Below are positions 11,038-23,895 of a stretch of DNA of 64,000 bases, one piece after another. The position numbers and the translations under genes were made by a program. The stretch comes from Paraconiothyrium sp. Pb-2020 (Eukaryota; Ascomycota; Dothideomycetes; Pleosporales; Didymosphaeriaceae), in NCBI GenBank assembly GCA_022419385.1, contig JAJUBI010000003.1, positions 3,782,001 to 3,846,000 of the forward strand, given 5' to 3'. Numbering within the stretch: the first letter of the stretch is position 1; every line of letters starts with the position of its first letter. Under the pieces are notes generated by a model. The model saw only the letters and a program-made list of their open reading frames with translations, ran no database searches and was not told the origin of the DNA.

Positions 11038-12210
11038 GGTCTTGAGCGGGTAATGTAGACTGTGGGTCGACTTGCGGCGCCGGAGCTCGTGGAAGAACGT
11101 ATGGCGAGAACAGCAGCCGTTTGTCCAAGCGACGCGAAAGAAAGGCAGGTAAACGACCGAGGACGTCGTATATAAAGCTATTGCTACCGCTGCAAGGAAC
11201 GCAGTATTGACAGCCTACTAGAAAGAGAATGGCAACGCATCGCTACGGAATTTTAGCCTATTTGATACTGGAATAGGAGAAGCGAGATGTATCTCTGGGT
11301 CAAAAGCGCATGGGGGCTTCCGCCACAACATGCGGAGTTGATGTGTAACTACCAACACGTGAACTGACAGAGCAGGCCTTGCTTCTTGTTGTCTGTCTGA
11401 GAAGCAGGATAGGCTATGATCTCATCGGTTCCAAGGTTCTGAAGCGTGCGGGTGACTTGTGAGTGCTCGGTCAGGTGCCGGCCTGGAGCCCTCGAACGCC
11501 TGGAATGCTCACAGGACCGCATCTGGTTCCTGGCGATTCTCGACGTCGATTCAGAGTCAACGTAAGCATGCGGTCTTGCGGCTGTAGGCCATGAGGCCAA
11601 GAGGGGGGTTGGATTGGCGGAGGGACCTACCGTAGGCACGGCAAATGGGCGGGGGGCTACGCTGCGTGCGGTAGGCGCGTGTCGGAAGCTCCCACTGCAG
11701 GTGCCCCTCGCGGTGGGTACCCAGACAGACTACCGGCTGCGTGCCTCGAGATAGATAGACTCATACTCTCCCTCTCATTAACACAGGTTGTGAGGGGCGC
11801 AAACTGACTTAAGCGCTTTCGTTCGACAGACACACTTGCTGCAATTCCTTTGCAGCTTCCACGTCCCTTCGGAACCCTCGGTACTGCCTGTTCGGAGCTT
11901 GTGCAGGCGCATTACCGCCCCGCCTTCGCCGCGTCCACCGCCGCGTGCGAACACACTCAGAGAACGCCAGGAAGCCAGGTCACGCCCGGCCCAGGCAGAC
12001 GAGCTCGCGGCAGGACATCGTGTCCACGGTTTCTTGCGGCTGAACGCGTGATAGCTCAGCCCTGGTACGCTGAATGACGCAGCCGCCCTTTGTCTCATCC
12101 CAACCACTCATCCGTCTCAGACCTCAACACCACGTCCCAACTTGCACCAAGACCGTAGAGCCCGCCGCTAGAGCTCCAAGCAGCACTCTTGAGTCTCGCC
12201 AGCTATTTGA
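11038..12210. other. Divergent promoter region
   Basis: This lies between the SRPBCC gene (minus) and the BCAS3-type gene (plus). GC-rich; open frames here (for example 11349-11639 minus) lack any domain or splice logic. The last ~350 bp are pyrimidine-rich on the plus strand, consistent with the leader of the downstream gene. Confidence 0.5.
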
Positions 12211-15200
12211 ATGAGCCCATCGCCCAAGCCCGCGCTTGACCATACGCCGCCCGTCTCCGACCTGACGTACCTGCACAAGCACTCGCGCAACCCGACAGTG
12301 GACCCATCCCGCGGCCGCAACCCCGCGCGACATGAGTTGGGAAGAGGAGATAGAAATGGCGAGAGGGTTACGCGTATATACCCGCGTAAGATGTGAGTTG
12401 TCTTCCCCTCCAGCGTCTTCTTGCCTGTCTGCCCGAGCGAACGCTGACTCCTTCACAGAGCAAAGTCACCGCCCTCGGCGAAGCGTTTCTCTTCCGCGTC
12501 ACCTACCGGCCCTTCGTATAATGCGACCACCTCGCCGCTGCTGTCGGCCCTCGGTGCCACCACCAAGTCTGCGGCTCAATACACCAACGAGTGGACCAAG
12601 TCCTTACCCTTCTTTGCGAACCAAGCTTCCCCGAGTAACGGCGGTATCCCGATACACGGCTCGCCGCCGCAGTTCCATAACTCACCAAATGCCCGCGGAG
12701 GCGTATATGGGCAAGCTGCCGCATCTTCTTCGCCTCCCATCGTGGCTATGAATCCTCGCAGTACCCCAGACCATTATACTAGCTTCGGCGGACGCCTACG
12801 CGGCTCGCCTCAAGAGTCTCCAGCAAGAGACCCGCGAGACCGTCGGGCGTCCATGTTTTCGCATCATGGAGGCCGACCGACTTCCCAGCAATTTGCTGCG
12901 AACCCTCCACTACCGCATCAGCCCCAAACGCACTACTACAATCTACCAGACTTCGACCTCGGACTAAACAATGCCCTTCCTGAGGGTATCACTGCGGGCG
13001 AAGAGGGATACTTCTGTGGCTTTGACACGCTTGGCATGGCGGCGGATGAAGCGTCTCGAACTGCCGAAAACGTTCTCCTGGTAGGGTGTCAAGGTGGTCT
13101 TGACGTGTTCAGGGTGGAGAAAGGTAAGATGGATCTGTTGGGCCGGTTGGAAGGTTTAAGAGGTGGTGTAATAGGGGCAAAGATTCTTCCATGGACCTCC
13201 CGAAGAGATCCCTTGTCTGCCATACGACCTCTAATAGTTCTCACTATCCATGGACCTGTCTTGGGTGACAGCAGAAGTAGCAGTGGAAGCGATGTACCTT
13301 CCGTTATTGACGACGGCTCTTCCGACTCTCCTAGTCGCTCTGGTTCTCCTCATGGTAAAGATGCAACCTCTAGGATCACCAGTTACCAAACAACCGTAGA
13401 GGTGTATTCTCTCAAAGAGAAATGCAAGGTTGCCGTGCTCTACCAGAGTCCGTTTGTCTCAGTCACATCATCCGTCGATAGCCCGATTTTCCAACCGCCG
13501 GCCCCCGTTGGCGACTTTTCCGTCGATGCAAAAGGCAAATTCGTGACCGTATCTTCCGGTGCCAGCGGTGAAGTCTTCATTTTTGCCCCCTATTCGACAC
13601 AACGTGAAGACTACCTAGATTCTTTTAGGTGTATTGGGAAAATCTGGACCACCGTGCAGCCTCGAGAGCGCGTAAACCATTCCAGTGCGTCCAGCGCTGC
13701 TGATGGCAGCCATGAGGAGATCCCTCCGGAGATATATGGTGTACCTGTTGTTTCGCTATCGGAACGATGGCTGGTTTTCACCCCTCCCGCTTCAACCGCG
13801 CACTTCCCCGTTAATGGCGTGCCTTCGACATCAGCCCAGTACGAACGCCCTCCAGGATTGGCGCATCATACTGTCCCACCACAAGCTTCTGTGAATTGTG
13901 CTGTGGACGCACCTGAGGTAGCCAGTCTCATCAACCGCCTGACAAAAGAAGGTACACAGGTTGCAATAAAGGGTGCAAGATGGGCCGCTGAAAAGGGTTT
14001 CCAGGCGTACAAGAACTACATGAATAAAGGGACCCAACCAAACGGAGCTAATGTTTATGGAGCGGATCTTTCGCAGCAGTACTTCCCACCAACCCATGGC
14101 CACAATCAAGCTCCGAGACAGGAAGCTGCCGTCATCTCGATTCTCGATCTCCAAAGACTCCATGACGCCGAAGAAAATAAGAGCAAGACGGCACTGAACC
14201 CTATCGCCACGTTTCCTGCGACGCTGGGCTGCAGCCACCTTTCTTTCTCCCCGGGCGGTCTGATGCTGATGACCGTCAACAAGAAAGGTGACGTCTACGA
14301 AGTCTGGGATCTTAAACGCTTGAACTTTCGACGAGCGCGCAGAACGACTAGGGAGCAAGCCACGGGTCAACACGTCCGCCAAGTTGCGCGCTTCAGTCGG
14401 ATGACTGTCTCGAATGTGGTGGACGTGGTTTGGTCTGCACCAAGAATCGATAAAGTGGCAGTCATTACTGACAAGGGAACTGTGCACATGTTCCTCATGC
14501 CTGCGTCGGCGTTCCAATGGCCGCCTCCCAGGCGCATTCGCAAATCTAATGACCCTACTACGCCAAAGGATGAAGCGATTGAAGCTGGCCGCGGTGGCAC
14601 TGTCAACTCTGCCATGCAAGCATTCAACGGCACAGCTAAGCCTTTCCTCGATGCGATCCGACCCGGCAGCAATACCAACGGTTCCCGCTTTACGTTCAAA
14701 ACCCTCGGCATGACACCGGCTGCCGGAGCCAAATCTGGCAAAGCGGTGGCTGCGGGAGTCGGCAAGCAGATCAATACTATCCGTCATGCTGGCGACAATA
14801 AGCTGGCATTACCTTCTTCTGCTAGCGGCGTTAAGGCAAATTCTGTAAGATGGCTTACTGGCAAAGGTCGAGGGCATATTGCTCTAGTCGCATGTGGAGT
14901 GTTGCACATCTATCGAGTGCAAATGCGGCCTGCAACTGGGAAAGGCAAATCTGCAAACGAGAACTCGGTTTCGAAGAAGAAGATCTCTGAGTTTGTGCTC
15001 CCCTCTATCCGCGATTCGTTACTCGCGCCTTCAATCACTGCTCAACTGTATACCCAACCAGACGAGCCTGAACACCTTCAAGATATCCATGGTGAATGGA
15101 TTCCACGAGCGCTACCTGCTCGCAAGGGAAAGATTGGTAAGTTGCATAGTATTGTACAGACTCAGGAAACAAATGCTGACTTCCCTAAGGTTCCACCGCT

Positions 15201-15662
15201 AAGCAGTTTGGGTTAACACCTGCTCCTCTCAGCTTTTCGGAAATCGAAACAAACCCACCATATCAGCCATTCTACACCGATCGCCGGGTCACACGCTTCG
15301 TTTTCGCTCAGCTACCTACCGATGCACAAGTGAGCAGTAGCGAGTACGAAACACCAGAACTCGTGTCAGATCTACACCACGAGAACGACGAGACGCCGTG
15401 GCTTTTTGGTGAAGACATCGAGGCTGTCCGCGTCTCGTCTCCTGTCACTCAGCACTTCGACTCGGGTGATGAAGATGCGATTGCCGGCGTTGCAGCACGA
15501 ATCGAGAATAAGCTCATTCGACGGGACGGCGAAGACGAGGTCGAGCAAGTCATTGTCACTACCAGGCGTAGGCGAACCAGACGCGATGGCGCCGAAGAGG
15601 AAGAGGAAGGGTTCTTCGAGGACGATTGCGAAGTACTGGACTTCGCTGAGGACAGGGTTTGA
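12211..15662 (+). CDS. BCAS3-type WD40 protein
   Basis: Exons 12211..12392, 12459..15136 and 15190..15662 give 1110 aa (introns 66 and 53 bp). The second splice uses GTAAGT and CTAAG|G and joins KIG to a block that reads into PLSFSEIETNPPYQPFYTDRR, a conserved run; without it the frame stops after SSLG. Residues 1-150 are Ser/Pro-rich. From ~210 a propeller begins (YFCGFDTLG, ENVLLVGCQGGLDVFRV, LSFSPGGLMLMTVNKKGDVYEVWDL), followed by the BCAS3 C-terminal region (VRWLTGKGRGHIALVACG) and an acidic tail. Animal BCAS3 pairs with C16orf70/PHAF1 and binds phosphoinositides at forming autophagosomes; a related role here is inference. A PHAF1 homologue lies at 50-51.6 kb. The small first exon is supported by frame continuity only. 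Confidence 0.88.
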
Positions 15663-16367
15663 AGGGAGATTCTTCACGCTCGCTCTTGTTTATTGCTGAT
15701 TTACATCCCGCTTATCTCGACTTATCCTTGGCTTCTATCTGAAGCAACACATAGATTCGGCGTTGCTGCCTTTGGTTATGGGAGGGTGCACGGAGGCGCT
15801 TTGGTCTGATTCTCACTCGTTGTTTTGCATTAACAGGATACCTCATGCATGTTTGGGAAGGTGTACATACGCAGTAGCTTAGGACTGATCACCCAATGTA
15901 AATGTTGCAGACGAGCTTGCCCGGCTTCCTTGCCGTCACAGTGTCCTCTCAGATTAAAAAATCAACATTACAAAGCATATACTGCATGATCAAGAAAAGC
16001 ACCGCCTGGTAATCTCAACTTTCCTTACTGTCGACCAGATCATCTCCCTTAGTATATAGCACACCCCCGCACCGCTGCAAAGGGCCTTGAGTCCATCCCA
16101 GAGATATTATTCTAGGTAGTCTTGCAGTTCGTGGAGACATGAGAATTTCCCTGGTCAAGTAAGAAGGATAATTGTTGCTAAAATGGCGCATCCCAAGTTT
16201 GTCTTCCCCATCAAAGGCGGTTTCTCGCCGCGGGAAAGTACATGCCAGGACCCTGGCTCCGTTTCCGATCGCCAAGCCTTTGCGTCACTCACAGACTCGA
16301 AATACTGTAAGCCCACCAACTGGCAACGTTACACTCCATCGTTAGACACCTGTCGACAACCATCAAC
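15663..16367. other. Intergenic region
   Basis: This lies between the BCAS3-type gene and the MPDU1 homologue, both on the plus strand. It holds the 3' UTR of the first and the promoter of the second. No other feature is seen. Confidence 0.5.
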
Positions 16368-17324
16368 ATGGACGCCGTTCGTTCAGCGCTGCAGCCGATC
16401 ACCCACAATCTCCCGGCTCCGCTGGTCGAGACTGGCCGAGGCCTCATCGGCCCTGTGTGCTACAAAACCCTCGTCGTCGATATCGATCCCTTCGCCTCTC
16501 CAGAGTGTCTCAAGCTCGCAATCAGCAAAGGTCTCGGCATCGGTATCATCGCCGCCTCTTCCATCGTCAAGGTCCCGCAGCTCCTCAAGATCCTCAACGC
16601 GCAGTCCGCTGACGGCATCTCCTTCCTCGCCTACCTGCTCGAAAGCGGTAGCTACCTGATCAGCCTCGCCTACAATGTGCGCCACGGGTTCCCGTTCAGC
16701 ACCTACGGAGAGACTGCCTTGATCCTTGTGCAGAACGTGGTCATTGCTAGTCTCGTGCTGAAGTATGGAGGGAAGGGCGTGGGCAGTGTCGGCGCATGGG
16801 TTGCTGGACTTGTTGCCGTGGGCACAGCGCTCGCGAGGCCTGACATCGTCGATGTGAAGGCTTTGGGATATCTTCAGGCTGGTGCCGGTGTACTCAGCGT
16901 TGCGAGCAAGCTACCTCAGATCTGGACCGTGTATCAACAGGGTGGAACCGGGCAGCTGAGCGCCTTCGCTGTGAGTCTTTCTTCTGAGCGGTAGACATAT
17001 GAACAAGTGCTAATATTGTGGTAATAGGTCATTAACTACCTCCTCGGCTCCCTGTCCCGCATTTTCACCACCCTCCAGGAAGTCCCTGACCCGCTCATCC
17101 TCTACAACTTCATCGCGGGTTTCGTGCTCAACGCCATCCTCGCGCTGCAAATGCTCGTCTACTGGAACAGCCCGACCTCCAAGAAGACCGAGAGCAAGAA
17201 GCTCAACAAGGGTTATGTTGCGGCAGGTAAGGGGCCTTCGTCCGACTCCACCGTCAAGGGATCTCCGAGCTATGCGAAGACGGCTGGGAAGAGCCCTGCG
17301 CCTACGACTAGGCGCCGCGGATAG
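16368..17324 (+). CDS. PQ-loop protein, MPDU1 homologue
   Basis: Exons 16368..16970 and 17028..17324 (57-bp intron, donor GTGAGT, branch TGCTAAT) give 299 aa. There are about seven hydrophobic segments and two PQ-loop motifs: SSIVKVPQLLKILNAQSADGIS near residue 64 and SKLPQIWTVYQQGGTGQLSAFA near residue 181. The N-terminal CYKTLVVDIDPFASPECLKLAISKGLGIGII is typical of mannose-P-dolichol utilisation defect 1. The animal protein is needed for use of dolichol-P-mannose and dolichol-P-glucose at the ER membrane. The tail is Lys/Ser-rich and ends TTRRRG. The start is the first ATG and matches family length. Confidence 0.92.
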
Positions 17325-17854
17325 AATCGCTTTGGGGGTGCACGCAGTCTCTGGAGATTTTGATATTGATAGTTCTATGACAATCATCCTCACTGTTCTC
17401 TCATGCCTGCGTCCATTTATCTATAATTGCTTCCTTCGTGAAATGTGAAAGTTGTTTCCTAGGACATCCCACTCGGGTTAAGTTCACTTTATGCAGGGAC
17501 ACAGGAATACGCTTTTAGAGCACGAATTTGGGCATTTGCGTTGCGCATCTAGGATGATTCACGGCACCCAGACATTCGACGAGGCATTGTAGCAAATGGT
17601 TATAATTGATAAGAACGTAGTACGTCTCAGTTTAACTACCGAGCAAGTGCGCGGTCGTAATTTGGAAACCAACGTTGCTAATATGCATACGCTATGCCTA
17701 ACAATCGCTTTGAATCAGATGTCCTCCATATCTGGGTATCATTTAGTGGATAGAATCATATGAGCGTAGTGGCCGTAAGATCAACAATGCACCTAGACGA
17801 AATCTTCTTTGCAAGAACTATGACTCATGCGGAAGGCCGTCCAAAATGGAGAAA
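17325..17854. other. Convergent 3' intergenic region
   Basis: AT-richer sequence between the 3' ends of the MPDU1 homologue and the MFS transporter. No gene or repeat is visible. Confidence 0.5.
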
Positions 17855-19747
17855 TCAATCGTGTGTGTTCATAATCTCGGACGCAAATTTGCTCCTGCGG
17901 CGGATCTTGGGTCCGTAGAAGACGAGCACCCAAGGCACGATCGTGAGTAGAGTGCCGATGCCGCCGAGGAGGCTGGAGGCCCCACCAAAGGTGAGGCCGT
18001 TGTACATCTGACGCGTTACGAGAGGGAAAGCACCGCCTGGTTCATAGTCAGCTTTGCATGCATGCTAGATGCAGCAGGAGGAAGGAACATACCGAGCATG
18101 TTCCTGCAGAAACTCTGCGCAGCCAATGCTGAGCTCGCGTACCGATGGTACGTATCGGCCAGGTAGTTGAACGTGGACAAGTATATGCTGAAGATACCAA
18201 TTGTCGCGATGGCAATGGCAATGGACGGCACGATCCAGTGGATCCCCGAGAAGCTCGTCCATCCGAACATAAAAAGCCCGATGGGCATGCACGCGCTCTC
18301 GATGCACGCAAAGTACAACCGTCCCTCAGGCGTGTTCGTCAGTTTCCCATACTTCTTTGCAATCTTCTCCTGGTAGATCGAGATGAATGTCGAGATGATA
18401 GCGCCCACGCACATAGCAGCAAAGACCGAGTTGGCTTGCTGCAAGGAGAAGCCATGGTTGCGCTGAAAAACGAGCGGGATGGCGGCGAGCGTGAGGTACA
18501 GCACAGCCCAGGAGAAGGCGACCCACAAGCTGAAGAAGAAGACGACTGGCTCGGTGAAAAGGAGATGGAATGGCCGGAAGAGAGAGGTCCGGATCATGCT
18601 CATCAAACTAGCGCGCAGCTCGTCTTCCTTCACTTTCCAGCGGATGCGCTGGGGCACGGCGGTCTTCCCATCTGCGCTGGGTGTGTTGACGGTGTAGTAG
18701 CCGGCTTCTTCGCGCGCGGCGTACCACTTGTTGAGCGCTTTGGCTTTGCGGCTGAGGAGCACGCTGCCGCGGGTTTCCTTGAAGGTAACGCAGATCAGAG
18801 CCACGGCGGCGCCGTTCATGATGGCCTGCATGTAGAAGATCCAGCGCCATGTTGTATTCTGCGCGATAAAGCCGCAGACGAGAGGGCCCCAGCCAGTCCC
18901 GAAGAGAGCACCGCCGGAGAAGAGGGCCATTGGGGTGTTGCGGTCTTCGGTATGGTATATGTCTGAGACGACACCGCCGACCATGGTGGAGAATGTAGAT
19001 CCGCCTACACCAGTGAAGAAGCGTACGACGAGCATGCCGGCATAGGAATGGGTCAGTCCTGTACATAGTTGGCAGATGACAAAGAGGATGCCGGAAGCGA
19101 TGAAGACAGGACGGCGGCCATTGATCTCGGAAAAGGGCGCTAGTATCATGGGTGCTACTGCGAAACCTGGGATACGATCAGCACGGCGGTCATTTAAGGT
19201 ATCAAGCTAAAAGAAGACACTGCTTACCGCAGGTGAAGGTCGTTATGCCTACGAAGGCGGCTACGCTGCTCACATGCCATTCTTCAGTCATTTGCTGAAC
19301 ACCAGGCGAATATGACCCGGCAGAGAAGGCGGTCAAAGCTGTGATGAAGCAAGAGAAATAGACGGTCACGTTCTTCCTGGTCTCGGGCCAGTCGAATGGG
19401 TTATCGTATTTCTTGAGATTCGGTGCCTCCGGGGCCGGTTGTTGGCCCTCTCTGGTTGGGCATGTTGATGTTGGTTGAGGCAATTCGGTCGAGTAAGTGA
19501 GGTAGTGGTAAACGATCTCCCCAGGTTCTTCTTCTTCTTCTTCTTCTTCTTCTTCTTCTTCGCTCTCTGGCACAGCCTCACTGTCGTTCTTTTCATCGAA
19601 TTTTGCAATAGAGTTTCGTGCGGTAGGAGGTTGGGGTTCGGATGGAGCATAGATGTCTATGCCCGGCGTGTTTCCATTTATTCCCGGAGCTTCACCGCGG
19701 GAATATGTCGATTCGGGCCGAGGCAGCTCGATTTCTGGGTCCGCCAT
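17855..19747 (-). CDS. MFS drug:H+ antiporter-type transporter
   Basis: Exons 19747..19228, 19166..18093 and 18036..17855 give 591 aa; donors are GTAAGC and GTATGT. Joining exon 3 restores the usual ending MLGGAFPLVTRQMYNGLTFGGASSLLGG followed by a last helix and RRRSKF. Twelve membrane segments are expected. Typical DHA1 motifs are FSEINGRRPVFIASG (motif A) and GWGPLVCGF (motif C-like). The N-terminal ~110 residues are cytosolic with a run of 12 Glu, then NPFDWPETRKN, which commonly precedes helix 1 in polyamine/multidrug exporters. The substrate is not readable from sequence. A 57-codon upstream frame (19862..19692) overlaps the start codon and could lower translation. Confidence 0.9.
19526..19561 (-). 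repeat. (GAA)12 microsatellite coding poly-Glu
   Basis: Twelve perfect TTC units on the plus strand read as GAA codons in the cytosolic N-terminus of the MFS transporter. The tract is pure, so it should vary in length between strains without shifting the frame. Confidence 0.95.
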
Positions 19748-21192
19748 GTCTGGAAGCGACCATCTGCGCCGCCTTGAGGCTGTCTTCTCTTGGTGTCGAG
19801 ATGTCTTGGGTCAGATCGAAGAGCAGGGCGGGATGCAGGAACGAAGGAATATATTCTGCCATGGTGACGAGACCCACAAGCGGTGGGACTGCAGCTAGGT
19901 TCCGATAGTCCTCTGATTAAGCAGCAAGCGCATCGCCGGCGCAGCTTTGATTCGGATGATTGCCGGGGTTTGGGTTGGTGCGGACGGGAATACGACGAAA
20001 GCAAGTGCAGAAGGGCGTCGACCGCCGGATATTAGAAGCGGTTGACGGCTTGTGTGGAAAAACCGGAGCTTGGATTTGACTCCTGCTTGATATAGTGCGA
20101 ATGTAGGCGTCTGATTGGTAAAAGGTGGGGTAAATCTCCGCTAAAGCTCTGGGTCCGCGACGCATCCAGGGTCGCGATGGTGCTCGTCTCGAATCAGCTA
20201 CGTGTATCCAGACGACTATGCGTCTCTAGCATCGCTCTGGAGAGGCATGGAGTGCCTTTGAAACATGTGGGCTGGGTGCTATTGTCAACACATCACCGTC
20301 ATTCGCCAGCAGTCGCCAGCGAATGGTAGGGCACGCTATCGAGGTCATCCACGGGCTTTCCCGTGCTTGATACCTAAGGCGTCTTCCACGTGCTCTGGTG
20401 GGCCTCCACTCGTTCATGACAGGGTACGCGGTGGTGTCGTGCGAATCAACGCTCCGGCTTGCACAGGGATGGTACCGATGCACCAACGGGCACGCAATGG
20501 TGGCCCCGATGGGATGCTCTTGGCGGCATGCTGTAGACCAAGTACTCTTGAGACGTCGCTGAAGTGGCGGCTAAAGAAGTTGATGTACTCCTGCCGCACT
20601 GCTAGACCAGACTGTGTCTGCAAAGAGTGGGCCTGCGTACACTGCGTAGGCTGTCCGAGATCGGAGGTCTTTGTACCTCGTCTTGTCCAATCTGGGGACT
20701 CCAGAATGAGAGAAGAAAGGTATCACTTCGAGGGTGAGAAATCGTGGTCGCCGAGGAACATGCAATATTGCTTGAGGCTTGCGGCAGTGATCGCATTCGC
20801 CGTGATGCATCTGACCGCCCTGTCACCGGAGCCCCCGATTGGATTGAGAGGGCGAGTATGGTGGCAGAAAAGGTTTTGTTGCCCACAAGAGAGAATTGCG
20901 TGCTCGGAGCCAAAGAACGCTATGCCAGATGCGAGCTGTTTGGGCCACTGTTAGTTGGTATACAAGAGGGGTCGAGACGAGCACATTCCAGCGCTCTTTA
21001 CCAGCGCTCGCCTTCATATCACCCCCGACACCTCTGTCCGCATACAGCAGACAATACCTGCATCCTCCACGCCCCTCGACAACCTCAATCAAATCAAGGT
21101 ACGCAGCAGCCAGTGCAGCTCCGCTCGCGCGCTGCTACCCCGCTACCCCTCATCCTCACCCTGGACGGCACTGACGCCCGCCACCAGACACA
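19748..21192. other. Divergent promoter region
   Basis: This lies between the MFS transporter (minus) and peroxiredoxin (plus). The 229-codon open frame at 20265-20954 is Cys/Arg-rich with no domain, and I do not accept it. The ~200 bp before 21193 are C-rich and fit a strong-gene leader. Confidence 0.5.
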
Positions 21193-21938
21193 ATGGCCAA
21201 CGAAGAGCGCCAGCAGCCTCTGCGCCTCGGCTCCATCGCCCCCAACTTCAAGGCCGAGACGACCAAGGGTCCCATTGACTTCCACGACTTCATTGGCGAC
21301 AACTGGGTCGTTCTCTTCTCCCACCCCGAGGACTACACACCCGTCTGCACCACCGAGCTCGGCGCCTTCGCAAAGCTCGAGCCCGAGTTCACCAAGCGCG
21401 GTGTCAAGCTCATTGGTCTTTCGGCCAACACAATCGACAGCCACGATGGCTGGATCAAGGACATCGACGAGATCAGCGGAAGCAACCTGAACTTCCCCAT
21501 CATCGGCGACAAGGAGCGCAAGGTTGCCTACGCCTACGACATGTAAGCGCGTCCGGGCATGCCCTGTTCCTACGTGCACAGTGCTCACCCATCTGCAGGC
21601 TTGACTACCAGGACACCACCAACGTCGATTCCAAGGGCATTGCTTTCACCATCCGCTCTGTCTTCATCATCGACCCCAAGAAGACCATCCGTCTGATCCT
21701 CTCCTACCCCGCCTCCACCGGGCGCAACACGGCCGAGGTGCTCCGCGTTGTCGACTCGCTGCAGACGGGCGACAAGCACCGCGTAACAACCCCCATCAAC
21801 TGGGTCCCCGGCGACGATGTCATCGTCCACCCCAGCGTCAACAACGAGCAGGCCAAGGAACTGTTCCCAGACTTCAAGATTGTGAAGCCCTACCTGCGGT
21901 TTACCCCGCTCCCCAAGGAAAAGACTTCTGCCGCATAA
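21193..21938 (+). CDS. PRX1: 1-Cys peroxiredoxin (Prx6 type)
   Basis: Exons 21193..21542 and 21599..21938 (56-bp intron, GTAAGC...GCAG) give 229 aa. The motif SHPEDYTPVCTTELGAF places the peroxidatic cysteine at residue 52 with the PxxxTxxC context. No resolving cysteine is visible. The second exon carries the long Prx6/Prx1 C-terminal domain (LSYPASTGRNTAEVLRVVDSLQ, TPINWVPGDDVIVHP). The enzyme reduces H2O2 and alkyl hydroperoxides. Yeast Prx1 is mitochondrial, but this start gives no obvious presequence, so the product may be cytosolic. Confidence 0.95.
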
Positions 21939-23895
21939 GCTTGTGCAGGCCGAGGGGAGGCATTGCCAGCGCGCTGCGGCGCTTGCGTGGGCGCCGCGGA
22001 GATTCGACGGCAGGGCTTATCGGTTGTGGGAGCTGGGGTCGGACGTTTATCCTTCTAGAACATGGTAATGCTTCGAGGCTTGTCCGTCCCTGCTCGGCCA
22101 CGCGATAGGGCTGAACACTGGAAGGGTTTCCGTAGCCAAATGGATGATACCAATGCTGCCTTGCTTGCGTGCTCTCTCGTCGTGACTGTGCCAGCGTCGA
22201 TGGCGGGCATGAGCGCCCGCGGTGAGGAGTGGTGGATTTGTGCCTATATGTAAGGAGCTCATTTGCCCGAATCCCGGCACTGCTGCTCGCCCGCACGATT
22301 CCAGCAGGGCCGTGCGTTACGACATCCCAGGAGGCCGGATGCGCTTGGGAATAACATAACCTCTTCTGCGGGCAACGGAGCTGTGCGACGCTTCTGCATC
22401 CTGCTGCCCTCCGCTGGGTTCGACGCTGGTTTTTGTTTGTTGTCCATCCTTCTGTGCCGCGTGTCCCCCTGCTGCGCGCCTACTGTCCACTCCCCCATCG
22501 CCCCATCGCTCACCGCATCCCTCCAGGAGCGGACAAGTCGCGCACCCACGCCCCCCCAGCGCGACACTCGACTTCTATTCTCGGCCAGCTGTTGCGGCCC
22601 GCCCGAAGACCGCGCCTCTCGCCCTTTGTCCGCGCCTACGTCCTTGCATTCCTCAGGTTCCAGGAACTCGACGCCGAGACCCGACTAAGCCTCTTCCATT
22701 CTTAGCCCACCACGAACCTTTGCGCCCAAACGCACGACTGCTGCCTTTCTCCACACCGTTGGCTGCTGCAGTACCGCTCCCAACGCTCTTTGCTCTCCTT
22801 TCGCATCTTCCGCCCGCTGTGCGTGGCGCACCTAGACGTAAGGCTGTCTCTTTCTTCACGTCCCCCAGCCCCTCCAACATCCCTCACCCTAGCACGTGTC
22901 ATGCCCATCTGCCCATAGCTGCCGCCTACCTCAGCCCATCGCGTGCACTGGGGGCGAACTCGAAACCAGCCCAATGTTTTTGTCTCCCTTGGAAACGCTT
23001 CAGCCGGCCCTGAGTCCTGTCCCACGAGCGTGTGCAGATGCAGCCGCGGTGCCATGCCGGTGTTACAATACACTCGCACCGCATCTGTATCATGTGTATC
23101 CCTTCCTAAATCGCACGCATGGCTTGGCTGGCTATTCCTGCAACGGGCCCTCGTCTGCACCTGGGATGCAAAGTGGCCGTTGAAAACAACGACTCGTCCC
23201 CTTTCGAGCCTTTCTGTTCTCTTTTGGTCTTCACCGAGTTTCATCACTAACAATGCTGCCTTTAGGAGTTGTAGCCTATCCTTCGGTTGGAGCCGGTCCT
23301 TTGGGAGACGGGTCGTCTATCTGGAAAAAGCCCAGGGTATTCAATCTCAAACGCGCCTTGTCGAACCAGAGAACACGATCTCGCGAGGCTGCAAGTTCCC
23401 ATATTCGTGCTCGTTCCAAGGTACACATATCAGAGCCTGGTTCCCTTCCACGCGTAATGCAAACGCTGACCATGCGGCTTCTAGGCAGTTTCGTCTGGCC
23501 TCACTGGATTGATATCCGCCCCTGTTCATGCTGAGCATCCCTCTGCTGCTGTCACCCATTCTTCCTGTTCAACAAAGCTTAGGCCTAAGCACGTTCCCAT
23601 TCTTATTCCACATTATGTTCCGAGCGTAGCACCTGACAGTCCTTGTACATCTTGCGGACTTAGTTCATCCAGAACCTCTACGGTTCTATCTAGTGGCCGT
23701 CCCAGTCTTTCGAGCTTTCCTCTGCCTCGCAGTTCTGTTGGCGACTCCTCCAGCATTAGGTCGCGGCATGTGGAGATCGTAATACCGGACTGGGCTTTAC
23801 CTATTCAAAGATTCTCTACATCGCCCATTACTCTTCCCTTGGATTGGGACGTCAAATCTCCTGTTTCGCCTCCCTGGGTCTTAAGTTCGGCCAGG
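21939..23895. other. Intergenic region and long leader of the Mds3/Pmd1 gene
   Basis: Nearly 2 kb without a supported gene. Large parts of 22450-22950 are C/T-rich on the plus strand, as in leaders of regulatory genes. Short upstream ATG frames occur, and the Mds3 reading frame stays open back to 23509 with no further ATG. A leader intron is possible but cannot be placed. Confidence 0.45.

Noticed and set aside
13831..14787. 318-codon frame antisense to the BCAS3-type gene
   Set aside because: Shadow of a strong coding exon; the sense strand carries the recognisable protein.
15137..15216. Ending the BCAS3-type protein at the TAA at 15214-15216
   Set aside because: Splicing GTAAGT (15137) to CTAAG (15189) leads into a conserved-looking block that runs to 15662, so the earlier stop is intronic-frame read-through.
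18145..18966. 273-codon frame antisense to the MFS transporter
   Set aside because: Codon-bias shadow; charged low-complexity translation.
20265..20954. 229-codon plus-strand open frame upstream of peroxiredoxin
   Set aside because: Cys- and Arg-rich with no recognisable fold, in the promoter region between two divergent genes.
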